This document shows positions 7,681-16,763 of a stretch of 54,376 nucleotides of DNA, piece after piece (position 1 is the first letter of the stretch; each line of letters starts with the position of its first letter). The stretch lies in the NCBI GenBank assembly GCA_028284365.1, contig JANQRW010000045.1:1-54376 (forward strand), given 5' to 3'. The translations under genes and the position numbers were made by a program. The notes under the pieces are model-generated. The model was not told the origin of the DNA, ran no database searches, and saw only the letters and a program-made list of their open reading frames with translations. Source of the stretch: Marinicella sp. (GTDB lineage: Bacteria; Pseudomonadota; Gammaproteobacteria; Xanthomonadales; Marinicellaceae).

Positions 7681-10600
7681 ATGAAAAACAACATCAATAC
7701 CACACAAATCACTCAATGGTTAAACCAACATTACGGTATCACAGGTCAACTAACCCCATTGGTAGGTGATGTAGACCTGAATTTCAAATGCCAAAATAAT
7801 GCCACAACTTTTACCGTCAAGATAAATTGTTTACCTGATCTCAACAGTTTTAAATTTGAAACTGAGTTATTGGCTCACCTTGCAACCAATAAAAAAAATG
7901 GCCTAGAACTGCCTACCCCTGTTAAAAACCAAAGTGGCAACTGGATATCAACTGTTGATACCAATAAGCATGGTGTGGTCGTTATGAGGGTGTTTACATG
8001 GGTTGATGGTATTTTATGGTCCACATACCGACCTCACACCAACAGCATGCTAAACCAGCTGGGTAAACAAACTGCCTTATTGGACACTTCACTAAAGGCC
8101 TTCACCCATGCCGACGCCAATTATGACTTTGAATGGGATTTGGCACAATCTTTGTGGATCAAGAACCACCTGAAATTATTTCAAAAAGATCAGCGCAATC
8201 TGTTACAACGGTTTGTCACTTTATATGAAACACACGAGGCCGAATACCAACACCTGCGCCGACAAGTGATTCACAACGACCTCAATGACAACAACATTGT
8301 GGTTACCAACCAACAAGTAACCGGGTTCATAGATTTTGGCGATGCCATTCACACCCAACTCATCAACGAAGTGGCGATTGTTTGTGCCTATGCCTTAATG
8401 GGCCAAACTGATCCATTGCAAGCAGCTATTGATGTGATCGATGGCTATAACCAAGTTGTGAACTTAACCGAGAATGAGCTGAAGCAACTGTATCATTTAA
8501 TTGGCATGCGATTAGCTGTCAGTGTGACCAAAGCCGCCATCGCTCGTCAACAAAACCCAGACAATGCCTATAAAACCATCTCTGAACAACCCGCTTGGGA
8601 CTTATTAAACCTTTGGTCAAAAATACCTGCAAATTTAGCTCATTATGCGTTTCGTAAAACCTGTGGATATACAGCTCACCCCCATTCTAAAAGCTTAAAA
8701 TCGCACCTTAAATGTCATGCCATTCAACTGACAGACATGTTTCCAGGTCACAGCCAAAAGAGCCAAATCCAAACCATCAACCTCAGCGTAAGCAGCACTT
8801 TATTAGGCGCCGCTGCTGATTACCAAAACCACCCTGAACAACAATTTAAAATAGCACAAATGCAGACCAAATATCCGAACCATTTTTTGGCTGGAGGTTA
8901 CGGTGAAGCACGTTCATTCTACGCTGATGACGCTTTTAGCTTTGAGGGAAATTCTGGCAAAGAATACCGGACTATACACTTGGGACTGGATGTTTGGTTA
9001 TCTGCTCAAAGCGCCATACATACCCCTTTGTCCGGACGCATTGTTGGTTTTCAGGATAACAACCACCCGCGTGACTATGGCCCAACCATTATTCTGGAAC
9101 ATGAATATGAAGCGGGTCACTTTTACAGTTTGTTCGGCCACCTCTCACGCCAAAGTCTGACATTACACCAATTGGGTGACGAAGTACAAAAGGGACAGTT
9201 ATTGGCTTGGGTAGGTGAATCAGATGAAAACGGCGGCTGGGCACCACATTTGCACTTTCAGTTGATGCACGACTTATTGGACCACTGCCATGATTTTCCA
9301 GGTGCCTGCCGTCCCAAACAATGGCCCATGTATCAAGATTTATGCCCAGATCCCGGTTGCTTAATCTCTGCTTCAGTTGAACAACAATCAACACAAATGG
9401 GAAATCAAGAAATCATGGCCTTTCGTCAACAGCACTTAGGTAAATCTTTGTCTGTCGCTTATTCTGAACCCATTCAAATGCTGCGTGGTGATGATGTGTA
9501 TTTGATCGATCAATTCGGTCAAAAGTATTTAGACACCTGCAACAATGTGGCACATGTGGGCCATGAGAATTCAGTGGTGGTTAAGGCTGGTCAAAAACAA
9601 ATGGCAGTACTCAACACCAACAGTCGCTACTTACACCCTGCCATCGTTGGTTTCTCTGAAGCACTTCTAGCAACTTTACCAGATGAGTTATCTGTGGTGC
9701 ATATGGTCAATTCTGGTTCAGAAGCCAATGAGTTGGCCTTACGTATGGCGAAAGCTTTCAGTGGTGGTGACGATGTGATCGCATTAGAATCAGGTTATCA
9801 TGGCAACAGCAATGCCACCATAGCCATCAGCTCTTATAAATTTGATGGTCGTGGTGGCCAAGGCGCCCCGAATAACACCCACATCGCACCCTTGCCTGAT
9901 GCCTTTCGTGGCAGACACCGAGGCACGGATACCGCACCCGAATACTCAAGTTATGTCCAAGCCCACTTAGAAAAATTAGCTCACCATGATAAACAAGTTT
10001 CTGCCTTTATCGCTGAAAGCATCATCTCCTGTGGTGGCCAAATTGAATTACCCACAGACTACCTCAAGCAGGTTTATCAAATGGTCCGGGCCGCTGGTGG
10101 TGTCTGTATTGCTGATGAAGTACAGGTTGGTTGTGGACGCATTGGCAGTCACTTTTGGGCCTTCGAGCCACATGGTGTGGTTCCAGACATCCTCACCATT
10201 GGCAAACCCATCGGTAATGGACACCCATTAGCAGTAGTGGTCTGCACCCAAGAAGTTGCCAAGGCCTTTGCCAATGGTATGGAATATTTCAATACCTTCG
10301 GTGGCAACCCGGTATCTGCCACCATCGGGCATGCGGTGTTGAATGAAATCAAAAACAAAAAATTACAACAAAACGCTTTTGAAACTGGTAATTACCTCAA
10401 AACCAAACTGGCAGAATTGCAACAACAGCATAAAATTATCAAAGATGTGCGCGGCCAAGGTTTGTTCTTGGGTTTTGAGTTATGTGATGACGATTTACAA
10501 CCATTACCCAAACAAACCCAGTACTTAGCTGATCGAATGCGAGACATGGGTATTCTGATCAGTACTGATGGCCCTGATTACAATGTGATTAAAATCAAAC

Positions 10601-10698
10601 CACCCATCACCTTCAAGCAGAATCATGCTGATGAGTTAACCCAAAGGTTGGCTACAGTTTTGGCTGAAACCCCCATGCAATATAGAGGTTTTACTTAG
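7681..10698 (+). CDS. Kinase / M23 peptidase / class III aminotransferase fusion
   Basis: 1005 residues with three domains. Residues 1-330 are an APH/hydroxylysine-kinase-like fold with the catalytic loop HNDLNDNN (H198, D200) and the GFIDFGD metal motif. Residues about 405-545 are an M23 (LytM) domain with an intact metal site, HLGLD (H433, D437) and HLH (H523, H525). Residues about 575-1000 are a class III PLP aminotransferase fold with ADEVQVGCGR and the Schiff-base Lys in IGKPIGNG (K842). The outer domains match the pairing of hydroxylysine kinase with the phospholyases that eliminate phosphate from phosphohydroxylysine or phosphoethanolamine. It may phosphorylate and then deaminate such amino-alcohols. 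No signal peptide was seen, so the role of the peptidase fold is unclear. Confidence 0.9.
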   Translation: MKNNINTTQITQWLNQHYGITGQLTPLVGDVDLNFKCQNNATTFTVKINCLPDLNSFKFETELLAHLATNKKNGLELPTPVKNQSGNWISTVDTNKHGVVVMRVFTWVDGILWSTYRPHTNSMLNQLGKQTALLDTSLKAFTHADANYDFEWDLAQSLWIKNHLKLFQKDQRNLLQRFVTLYETHEAEYQHLRRQVIHNDLNDNNIVVTNQQVTGFIDFGDAIHTQLINEVAIVCAYALMGQTDPLQAAIDVIDGYNQVVNLTENELKQLYHLIGMRLAVSVTKAAIARQQNPDNAYKTISEQPAWDLLNLWSKIPANLAHYAFRKTCGYTAHPHSKSLKSHLKCHAIQLTDMFPGHSQKSQIQTINLSVSSTLLGAAADYQNHPEQQFKIAQMQTKYPNHFLAGGYGEARSFYADDAFSFEGNSGKEYRTIHLGLDVWLSAQSAIHTPLSGRIVGFQDNNHPRDYGPTIILEHEYEAGHFYSLFGHLSRQSLTLHQLGDEVQKGQLLAWVGESDENGGWAPHLHFQLMHDLLDHCHDFPGACRPKQWPMYQDLCPDPGCLISASVEQQSTQMGNQEIMAFRQQHLGKSLSVAYSEPIQMLRGDDVYLIDQFGQKYLDTCNNVAHVGHENSVVVKAGQKQMAVLNTNSRYLHPAIVGFSEALLATLPDELSVVHMVNSGSEANELALRMAKAFSGGDDVIALESGYHGNSNATIAISSYKFDGRGGQGAPNNTHIAPLPDAFRGRHRGTDTAPEYSSYVQAHLEKLAHHDKQVSAFIAESIISCGGQIELPTDYLKQVYQMVRAAGGVCIADEVQVGCGRIGSHFWAFEPHGVVPDILTIGKPIGNGHPLAVVVCTQEVAKAFANGMEYFNTFGGNPVSATIGHAVLNEIKNKKLQQNAFETGNYLKTKLAELQQQHKIIKDVRGQGLFLGFELCDDDLQPLPKQTQYLADRMRDMGILISTDGPDYNVIKIKPPITFKQNHADELTQRLATVLAETPMQYRGFT

Positions 10699-10749
10699 CA
10701 CTGAACGTATTGTGGTAGAATGCCCCGCTACAATAAATCAGGACAAAAC

Positions 10750-11211
10750 ATGCAAATAAAAGACAACTGTGTGGTCGCTATGCACTACACACTCACCAAT
10801 GACGAAGGTCAGGTACTCGATTCATCTGAAGGTCGAGATCCTTTGAAATTTTTACAAGGTGCACACAACATCATCATTGGTTTAGAAAAAGCCATGGCAG
10901 GCAAACAAGTCGGTGATGCTTTTGATGTGACCGTTGAACCAGAAGAAGCTTACGGTGTACGTCATGAACAAATGATTCAAAAGGTACCAAAATCTGCGTT
11001 CCAAGGTGTCGAAGAAATCAAAGTGGGTATGTCATTTCAAGCCCAAACTGAGCAAGGCCCAGTTCCAGTTAAAATCACTGAAGTGGTTGACGATGTGGTC
11101 ACTGTTGATGGCAACCACGAATTAGCCGGCCAACGCCTACATTTTAAAGTCAGTGTTGAAGAAGTGCGTGAAGCCACTCAAGAAGAGATGGAGCATAAGC
11201 ACGCCCATTAA
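10750..11211 (+). CDS. slyD: FKBP-type peptidyl-prolyl isomerase, SlyD-like
   Basis: About 153 residues from the ATG at 10750, which has CAGGA at 10739-10743 and matches SlyD starts (MQIKDNCVVAMHYTLT). An ATG at 10720 would add ten unlikely residues and overlaps a -10-like TAGAAT. The FKBP core is LKFLQGAHNIIIGLEKAM, with an IF chaperone insert near EEAYGVRHEQMIQ. The C-terminus is short and His-containing (HKHAH), a reduced form of SlyD's metal-binding tail. The family catalyses prolyl isomerisation and helps nickel-enzyme maturation. A strong terminator follows. Confidence 0.92.
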   Translation: MQIKDNCVVAMHYTLTNDEGQVLDSSEGRDPLKFLQGAHNIIIGLEKAMAGKQVGDAFDVTVEPEEAYGVRHEQMIQKVPKSAFQGVEEIKVGMSFQAQTEQGPVPVKITEVVDDVVTVDGNHELAGQRLHFKVSVEEVREATQEEMEHKHAH

Positions 11212-11283
11212 GAAGTTTGTTCCGAGGCCACTTCTTTCGCTTTGCGAAAACCGTAACCTCTACTCAGACTTTAATTGAGTTGC

Positions 11284-11312
11284 AAACAGGCAAGATTAAC
11301 TTGCCTGTTTTT
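11284..11312 (+). terminator. Rho-independent terminator after slyD
   Basis: AAACAGGCAAG-attaa-CTTGCCTGTTT is an 11-bp perfect stem followed by Ts, 72 bases after the slyD stop. Confidence 0.9.
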
Positions 11313-11433
11313 ACATCGGATGGTTGTAACTAAACACTCTTAATCTGAAAAACCCCTGAAGTTTGTTCCAAGGTGGGTGGGTTAAACTAAGATGTCAAGC
11401 AAGCCACAAGACTTCAAACCTTTCACATCATCT

Positions 11434-11464
11434 TTGAATGATTTGAATTAAAATTCGTTATACT
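11434..11464 (+). promoter_or_regulatory. Possible sigma70 promoter for the 68-residue ORF
   Basis: TATACT at 11459-11464 is a good -10. The best -35 is TTGAAT at 11434-11439, with a long 19-base spacer. It lies 22 bases before the ATG at 11487. Confidence 0.4.
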
Positions 11465-11486
11465 CTAGAAGTACTAAACTCAAACC

Positions 11487-11693
11487 ATGCAACACCAAAG
11501 TAACCCAATTCATCCTCAAAACATCGGCGGCATCCACAAAAAAGGCATAAGCATGGGTGAAGAAGCCATGATCAGAATCACCGCTGGCTTGTGTGCCAAC
11601 CCAGAATCATGGCAAAAAACACCCCAAGAAATTGTGCAGCGAGTCCAAGACATCCATGATGAATTGTTCAGGTATAAGTCTAACGATGGTTAA
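11487..11693 (+). CDS. Small hypothetical protein
   Basis: 68 residues, hydrophilic, with a helical C-terminal half (PQEIVQRVQDIHDELFRY). No signal or membrane segment. I do not recognise the family. Support comes from a plausible promoter and the position between a terminator and the DUF1304 gene. The ribosome site is poor; an internal ATG at 11553 (MGEEAMIRI) is an alternative start. Confidence 0.5.
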   Translation: MQHQSNPIHPQNIGGIHKKGISMGEEAMIRITAGLCANPESWQKTPQEIVQRVQDIHDELFRYKSNDG

Positions 11694-11730
11694 CTATTTG
11701 GTTACCTACAAATGAGGCCATAATAAAAAA

Positions 11731-12096
11731 ATGAAAATACTCGCTGATATATTCACTTTTCTGGTCGCCAGCATGCATGTTGGTATCATGGTTTTGGAAA
11801 TCTTTTTCTGGAGTCACCCCATTGGACAAAAGATATTTGCCATGACACCAGAAGTTGCTGAACTTTCGGAAGTGCTGGCGATGAATCAGGGACTGTATAA
11901 TGGTTTTTTGGCAGCGGGTTTGTTCTGGGGTTTAATCAGTAACAGAACCGACATCAAAGTGTTCTTTTTGGCTTGTGTGTTGGTCGCAGGTATTTTCGGT
12001 GGCATCACCGCTAAAACCAGCATCGTATTCACCCAAGGTTTACCGGCACTGATTGCTTTGGTCTTGGTGCTCTCTGGCGCAAAGAATAAATCATAA
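11731..12096 (+). CDS. DUF1304 family membrane protein
   Basis: 121 residues, about four membrane helices. The family signature is clear in ASMHVGIMVLEIFFW followed by NQGLYNGFLAAGLFWGL. The function of this family is unknown. It ends 11 bases before the metallo-hydrolase gene, so the two may be co-transcribed. Confidence 0.88.
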   Translation: MKILADIFTFLVASMHVGIMVLEIFFWSHPIGQKIFAMTPEVAELSEVLAMNQGLYNGFLAAGLFWGLISNRTDIKVFFLACVLVAGIFGGITAKTSIVFTQGLPALIALVLVLSGAKNKS

Positions 12097-12113
12097 GCTA
12101 AGGAAAAATGACG

Positions 12114-13358
12114 ATGTATAAAATCTTGATTACACTGTTACTTATGCCAACACTTTCCTGGTCACAAGCCTGTCAGGAAAACAATGTAAAATTACAAGTC
12201 CTGGGTTCTGGCGGTCCTGAGTTATTCGATGGCAGGGTGTCATCTTCTCATTTAATTTGGGTCAATGGTGAAGCAAAAATTCTGGTGGACTTAGGTAGCG
12301 GCAGTGCCCACCAGTTTGAAAAAACTGATGGCAAATTAAATGATTTGGATGCAATTTTATTCACACATTTACACGTTGACCACAGTGCTGACCTCCCTGC
12401 ATTCATCAAAGGCTTTTACTTTTCTGAACGCCACAGTGACTTAATCATTTCTGGCCCAGCAGGTAATGAAAAAATGCCCGGCACCACAAAACACGTGGAA
12501 CAACTGTTTGGTGAAGATGGTGCATATCAATACCTCAACAGTTACCTCAACCCCAACAAAAACAGTTACTACAAAATTAACCCATCAGATGCGCCCCTTG
12601 ATAAGCGCGACATCCACAGCCTCAAAATCAACGATGAAATAACTGCCAAAAGCATCGCCGTCAACCACGGCCCCATTGCTGCTGTGGCCTGGCGGGTTGA
12701 AATTGGCCACTGCTCCATTACCTTTTCTGGTGACATGAGTAACCAATACCGCTCTTTAGCCATACTGGCAGAAGATACAGATTTATTGGTGGCTAACAAC
12801 GTCATCACAGAAGACACCAGTGGGATCGGCCGTTGGTTACACATGCCGCCCTCTGAAATCGGTTACATCGCCAAACACTCAAATCCCCAAAAGCTTCTTT
12901 TGGCCCACTTCATGACCCGCAGCGATCCGGTCAAAGAACAAGCCGTGGAAATTATCCGAAAAAGTTATTCTGGTGAGGTAATGCTGGCAGAGGATTTGAT
13001 GGTGGTGGCATTGAAAAGCCCACCTAAGCACAACCATGGTATGGCAACCAATATGAATCAGCCCGTTCTGAATCATGGTGAAAAATGGCAAATGGACAAG
13101 CACACAAGAAGAATGTTTAAGCTCATGAGTCAACGGGTAGAAACTGAAGGTGAACCCAAAGAACTGGGCAGTAAACTGAATAAAGACCTACAACAATTGA
13201 TTAAAGGTTGCACCATGACAGGCGCAGCCCATGACCAACTGCATGTGTTTTTGATGCCCTATATGAGTGCTGTGAAGGAGTTAGCCAAATCCGGTTCTAA
13301 AACAGCTTTAGAAGAGGTTAAACATGCCTTGCACGAATACCGGATTTATTTTGAATGA
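12114..13358 (+). CDS. Exported MBL-fold metallo-hydrolase
   Basis: About 414 residues. Two ATGs are close together: AGGA at 12101-12104 is only 3 bases from the ATG at 12108 but 9 from 12114, which I prefer. A signal peptide (cleavage near TLSWSQA) leads into a metallo-beta-lactamase fold with HLHVDHSAD (H, H, D, H near residues 85-90), a GDMS metal ligand and a late AHF motif. It resembles arylsulfatase or RNase Z-like branches of the fold, acting outside the cytoplasm on an unknown substrate. The last 100 residues form an extra helical region that I do not recognise. Confidence 0.85.
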   Translation: MYKILITLLLMPTLSWSQACQENNVKLQVLGSGGPELFDGRVSSSHLIWVNGEAKILVDLGSGSAHQFEKTDGKLNDLDAILFTHLHVDHSADLPAFIKGFYFSERHSDLIISGPAGNEKMPGTTKHVEQLFGEDGAYQYLNSYLNPNKNSYYKINPSDAPLDKRDIHSLKINDEITAKSIAVNHGPIAAVAWRVEIGHCSITFSGDMSNQYRSLAILAEDTDLLVANNVITEDTSGIGRWLHMPPSEIGYIAKHSNPQKLLLAHFMTRSDPVKEQAVEIIRKSYSGEVMLAEDLMVVALKSPPKHNHGMATNMNQPVLNHGEKWQMDKHTRRMFKLMSQRVETEGEPKELGSKLNKDLQQLIKGCTMTGAAHDQLHVFLMPYMSAVKELAKSGSKTALEEVKHALHEYRIYFE

Positions 13359-13444
13359 TGTTAATTTGTCGACCATGAGAAAATTATAAAGATCATTTTT
13401 TAAAAGAAAATGGATCAATTAACCCCTGAATAAACTTACTGACC

Positions 13445-13474
13445 GTCATCTTCGGGCTTGACCCGGAGATCCAT
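13445..13474 (-). repeat. 30-bp palindromic intergenic repeat, copy 1
   Basis: On the minus strand it begins ATGGATCTCCGGGTC and ends AGATGAC. It differs from copy 2 (14151-14180) at two of 30 positions and is inverted relative to it. The sequence belongs to a repeat type (GGGTCAAGCCCG core) common between genes in many proteobacteria. Confidence 0.85.
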
Positions 13475-13535
13475 TTTTAAACGAAGCTATTGAATTGCAA
13501 AACAGAAACTTCTCTCCAAACGACTGATTCTATTT

Positions 13536-13919
13536 TTAATCAACATTGTTAACCTGCCCATTAATCAAAAAAACCTTTAATGAATAGTTACCAAACCTAG
13601 GTGATGAACCATTGATTTGAAACACACCATCTATCCATCGATATGTCACATTTGACCAATTAGCATCAAACTCGATGTGGACGTTATCAGTATCGAAGTC
13701 ATCTTGAGGTTGTTCATCAAAACGAATTTTTCCAAACTCTTGTGTTGTTCTTGAAAACCACATATCTGTTATTGTATTTTCGACCTTGGTTGTTGACTGA
13801 AAAGTTACATCTACATCACGAAAAACAGCATCACCATTCCCCAACTCATCAAAATCATGGCTACTAATTAGATGTCGAAGTGCTTCAGATGATAAGGCAT
13901 CTAAATTTTCATAACTCAT
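13536..13919 (-). CDS. Orphan hypothetical protein
   Basis: 127 residues, acidic, no signal peptide. The body has a beta-rich pattern (VDVTFQSTTKVENTI, ISDM-like turn, VHIEFDANWSNVTYRW) that could be a small NTF2/SnoaL-like cup, but that is only an impression. An AAGGA ribosome site precedes the ATG. The gene is alone between two inverted 30-bp repeats, which suggests it was acquired. Confidence 0.65.
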   Translation of the reverse strand: MSYENLDALSSEALRHLISSHDFDELGNGDAVFRDVDVTFQSTTKVENTITDMWFSRTTQEFGKIRFDEQPQDDFDTDNVHIEFDANWSNVTYRWIDGVFQINGSSPRFGNYSLKVFLINGQVNNVD

Positions 13920-14352
13920 TGATATATCCTTGCTATTTGAATTTGGATTAACGTGCGGTTTAATGGATATAATTCAAGTGTGTCATCACTGAAATGCTTT
14001 TTAACCAAGCGTTTAACACAACGCTCAAGCACTGTTATTTTCAATTCAAGGTTGAGCTGGATTTATGTTTTAAGCGATTCATAGAAGATAATTCTTTGAT
14101 TGTAAAAACACAGCTTCTAACTGATTTGTAATACCCAGCATCTAGTTATAATGGATCCCCGGGTCAAGCCCGAGGATGACAACTGGTTGGTTTAAATCAC
14201 ACAACCGTTAAAGTACGTTATTACTATTAAATAACTAGATAAAAATAGATGGTTTCATTTTTATCTCGAATATATCGAACAATGATACGGAAATAGCCAT
14301 CAACGATAACCTAAACGAAAATGCATGGTATTCCTTAGCATAATCAAAAATA
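13920..14352. other. 433-base non-coding stretch
   Basis: It holds the promoter side of the orphan gene and repeat copy 2 at 14151-14180. No other open frame with a ribosome site was seen. Base composition is AT-rich. Confidence 0.6.
14151..14180 (+). repeat. 30-bp palindromic intergenic repeat, copy 2
   Basis: ATGGATCCCCGGGTC through AGGATGAC. It is the inverted partner of 13445-13474, with 676 bases between them that contain one orphan gene. Confidence 0.85.
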
Positions 14353-15006
14353 TTAGATTGGTTTTAATTCTTTGGGGTTTGTGAACCTAAAATGCGCCAA
14401 CCACTCATCTGGCTTGTCCTCTGGTGCTAAATAGCCCCACATGGCAATGGCAGATTGCATCCCAGCTGCATGGGCGGCGTCGACGTCAGATTTGGCATCA
14501 CCCAGATACAAGGTTTGAGCAGGATTAATTTGCATCACTTCCGCTGCGTGTAACAAGGGTTTGGGGTCGGGTTTGGCAACACCCATTTCATCAGCACAGA
14601 CCAGCGCTTTTGATGAATTGAGCTCAGTGGTGTTCTCTACAATGGGTTTGGCCAGCCAGGAAGGTTTGTTGGTGACGATGCCCCAGGGGATGCTGTTGTT
14701 ATCCAAATTCGCTAACAGTTCTGAGATGCCATCAAATAACTGGCTGTGGGTGTTGAGTTGTTGCTGGTAGATTTCCAGATATTCTAAGCGCAATTGTTCC
14801 AGTAACTCAGGTGATGGATTATCAAACACTGATTTGACCAAAGCCACTGCACCTTTGGAGATGTATTGGCGATATTCGATCACATTCAATTGGTGATCTA
14901 TGCCATGATTCTCAGCCAATTGCATCAGGGCGTGAATCATGTCCACTGCTGTATCCATCAAAGTGCCATCCAAGTCAAACAGCACACTCCTGATGTCAGG
15001 TGACAT
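14353..15006 (-). CDS. mupP: HAD phosphatase, MupP-like
   Basis: About 217 residues from the ATG at 15004-15006; a longer reading starts at 15021. HAD motifs: VLFDLDGTLMDTA (nucleophile Asp), a GIVTNKP segment, KPDPKPLL and LGDAKSDVDAAHAAG. The gene sits directly behind ubiG with an 11-base overlap, as mupP does in Pseudomonas, and the late WGYLAPEDKPDEW segment resembles MupP. MupP dephosphorylates N-acetylmuramate 6-phosphate in peptidoglycan recycling. Phosphoglycolate phosphatase (Gph) is the alternative. Either way it is a small-molecule phosphatase. Confidence 0.8.
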   Translation of the reverse strand: MSPDIRSVLFDLDGTLMDTAVDMIHALMQLAENHGIDHQLNVIEYRQYISKGAVALVKSVFDNPSPELLEQLRLEYLEIYQQQLNTHSQLFDGISELLANLDNNSIPWGIVTNKPSWLAKPIVENTTELNSSKALVCADEMGVAKPDPKPLLHAAEVMQINPAQTLYLGDAKSDVDAAHAAGMQSAIAMWGYLAPEDKPDEWLAHFRFTNPKELKPI

Positions 15007-15730
15007 CTTGCTTCTTGGCATGTTTTTTAGCAGTCACAAAATAGTTGATGTCTAAATCATGCGAATCAATGCTGCTGGTTTCAGTGATGGGGTTGTAGCG
15101 CATACCAGATAGATCCAGAATATCCAAAGTCTTGTCCTGGATCGCTTTAACCAACTCAGATGGTTTAATGAATTGATCAAAATGGTGCGTGCCTTTCGGC
15201 ACAATTCTTAGTACATGTTCAGCAGCGAAGATACCCAGCATCATTGCTTTGGGTGTGCGGTTTAAAGTTGACAAAAAGAGCCAACCTCCTGGCTTCAAAG
15301 CTTCTAAGCAGGCATCAATGACACTTTCAGGATCAGGCACATGTTCCAACATTTCCAAACAACAAACCACATCTTGAGAACCTGGATTAGCCGCCGCAAA
15401 ATCTTCAATACTTCGTAGCTGGTAATCTACTTTGTGTCCAGACTCGTGCAGGTGTAACTTGGCGGTTTGTAACGATGATTTTGATAAATCCAAACCCGTG
15501 ACATCAGCACCAGTGGCGGCCAATGCTTCACTGAAGATCCCACCGCCACAACCAACATCCAGCACCTTAAGACCAGCCAATTGAACCTGGTCAGTGATGT
15601 ATTTCAGGCGGGTTGGGTTGATTTGGTGCAGGGTTTTAAAAGGGCCTTTCAAGTCCCACCAAAATGCAGCCTGGCCATCGAACTGATCGATTTCATGATC
15701 ATAGTGATTGCTTGTTTGGGTCTCGCTCAT
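14996..15730 (-). CDS. ubiG: Ubiquinone biosynthesis O-methyltransferase
   Basis: About 244 residues from the ATG at 15728-15730; a TTG at 15748 would add six residues. UbiG methylates both hydroxyls in ubiquinone synthesis using SAM. The N-terminus carries F-D-x-x-A-x-x-W-W-D-L-x-G-P-F-K-x-L-H; the SAM site is VLDVGCGGGIFSEALA, then CLEMLEHVPDP and the membrane-interacting GTHHFDQFIKPSEL segment. It overlaps the downstream phosphatase, so they form one unit. Confidence 0.96.
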   Translation of the reverse strand: MSETQTSNHYDHEIDQFDGQAAFWWDLKGPFKTLHQINPTRLKYITDQVQLAGLKVLDVGCGGGIFSEALAATGADVTGLDLSKSSLQTAKLHLHESGHKVDYQLRSIEDFAAANPGSQDVVCCLEMLEHVPDPESVIDACLEALKPGGWLFLSTLNRTPKAMMLGIFAAEHVLRIVPKGTHHFDQFIKPSELVKAIQDKTLDILDLSGMRYNPITETSSIDSHDLDINYFVTAKKHAKKQDVT

Positions 15731-15804
15731 TGCAGCTATATGGGTCAAAAATCGTATTGTACACTGCCATCCAGCTGAATGATGTGCTTAAAAGCCAAAT
15801 CTTT

Positions 15805-15957
15805 GGAAAGCTGCTGAGCAGCTTGACCGGCGCACTTGGTTGGTGAGCGATAGCGAATCAGAAAGTGTAAGCCCGAGGTAGTAAGACATGCTCGCTGTGG
15901 TCACTTTCACTTTTGTCAGGAACAAAAGTGAATAAAGACCCAAGAGTATTCCTTTTG
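15805..15957 (+). repeat. Dispersed structured repeat (copy B)
   Basis: It starts with the hairpin AAGCTGC-TGA-GCAGCTT (15808-15824), then GACCGGCGC and GGTTGGTGAGCG. Next come a GAAAGTG/CACTTTC pair, an 11-bp perfect hairpin TTCACTTTTGT-cagga-ACAAAAGTGAA, and the 3' box AGACCCAAGAGTATTCCTTT. It fills most of the gap between ubiG and the merC-like gene. No open frame fits it. Confidence 0.8.
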
Positions 15958-16100
15958 AAAATTCATCAAAAAATGACAACGCAGCGACTGTCTCAATACC
16001 ATGTTTTTAGCATGATTTTTACTTGCATCACTTGTTAGCTCACAAAATAAACCCATATCTGTTATCATCCAAAATTTGAGTCAATCAATCCTCATATCTC

Positions 16101-16490
16101 ATGCGATCAACTGCTGATAAAATAGGTATTTTCTTGTCTGGTCTGTGCGCCATACAATGCGCCATGCTGCCCATTTTACTCAGTGTCTCGGCTGTGGTAC
16201 CCAGTTGGGCGCATTTTGGACATGGCTGGATTTGGCTAACAGTCATTGGGGGGATTGCGGCATGGTCATTCAGTCGCGGTTGGCAAAAACATCATGATAA
16301 GCGCGTGATAATTTTATTTGTTGTGGGTTTTGGTTTTTTGATTACTGGTACTTTATTGGAAGACAAAGTTCACATCATTGTGGAATCAACGATGTTCGTG
16401 ATCGGCGGGGTACTGATGGTGATGGCGCACTGGCGCAATTACCATCAGATAAAATGTATCAAACCAGTCATCAGCGGGCAGAAACAGTAA
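16101..16490 (+). CDS. MerC-domain membrane protein
   Basis: 129 residues with four predicted membrane helices. The MerC pattern is present: a Cys pair early in the first helix (SGLCAIQCAMLPIL), then HFGHGWIW and a late Cys (QIKC). MerC proteins carry mercury across the membrane in mer operons, but chromosomal single-gene versions like this are common, lack other mer genes and have no settled function. It converges on the rubredoxin gene. Confidence 0.85.
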   Translation: MRSTADKIGIFLSGLCAIQCAMLPILLSVSAVVPSWAHFGHGWIWLTVIGGIAAWSFSRGWQKHHDKRVIILFVVGFGFLITGTLLEDKVHIIVESTMFVIGGVLMVMAHWRNYHQIKCIKPVISGQKQ

Positions 16491-16509
16491 GATTTAAAGG
16501 GCGCTGTAT

Positions 16510-16680
16510 TTACAGCTCTTCAAAGTCTTCCTTGGTGACACCACAATCGGGACACATCCAGGTTTCTGGGACGTCTTCCCAACGGGTGCCAGGTTCGATG
16601 TTATCATCGGGCCAACCCTCGGCTTCATCATAAATGAGGCCACAAACAACACAGATATATTTTTTGAATTCAGTTTCCAT
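16510..16680 (-). CDS. Rubredoxin
   Basis: 56 residues. The iron site is two CxxC pairs, [15 protein letters not shown] and [15 protein letters not shown], with the conserved [12 protein letters not shown] between them. Rubredoxins are one-iron electron carriers, often serving alkane hydroxylases, rubrerythrin or flavodiiron proteins. No partner lies next to it. The ATG is at 16678-16680 and the stop at 16510-16512; it converges on the merC-like gene with 19 bases between. Confidence 0.95.
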   Translation of the reverse strand: METEFKKYICVVCGLIYDEAEGWPDDNIEPGTRWEDVPETWMCPDCGVTKEDFEEL

Positions 16681-16763
16681 TGGGAACGATTAAAATTTAA
16701 GATGCTGCCAATATACGGTCAAACCACCAAAAGTCAACCAGGCAGCAATCAACAGAGCGATTT

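Noticed and set aside
13920-14150. attC-like look of GTTTAAC and GCGTTT near the orphan gene
   Set aside because: No pairing of R and L boxes was found and no integron integrase is in the window.
16101-16490. A mercury-resistance operon
   Set aside because: Only a lone MerC-like protein is present; no merR, merT, merP or merA was found nearby.
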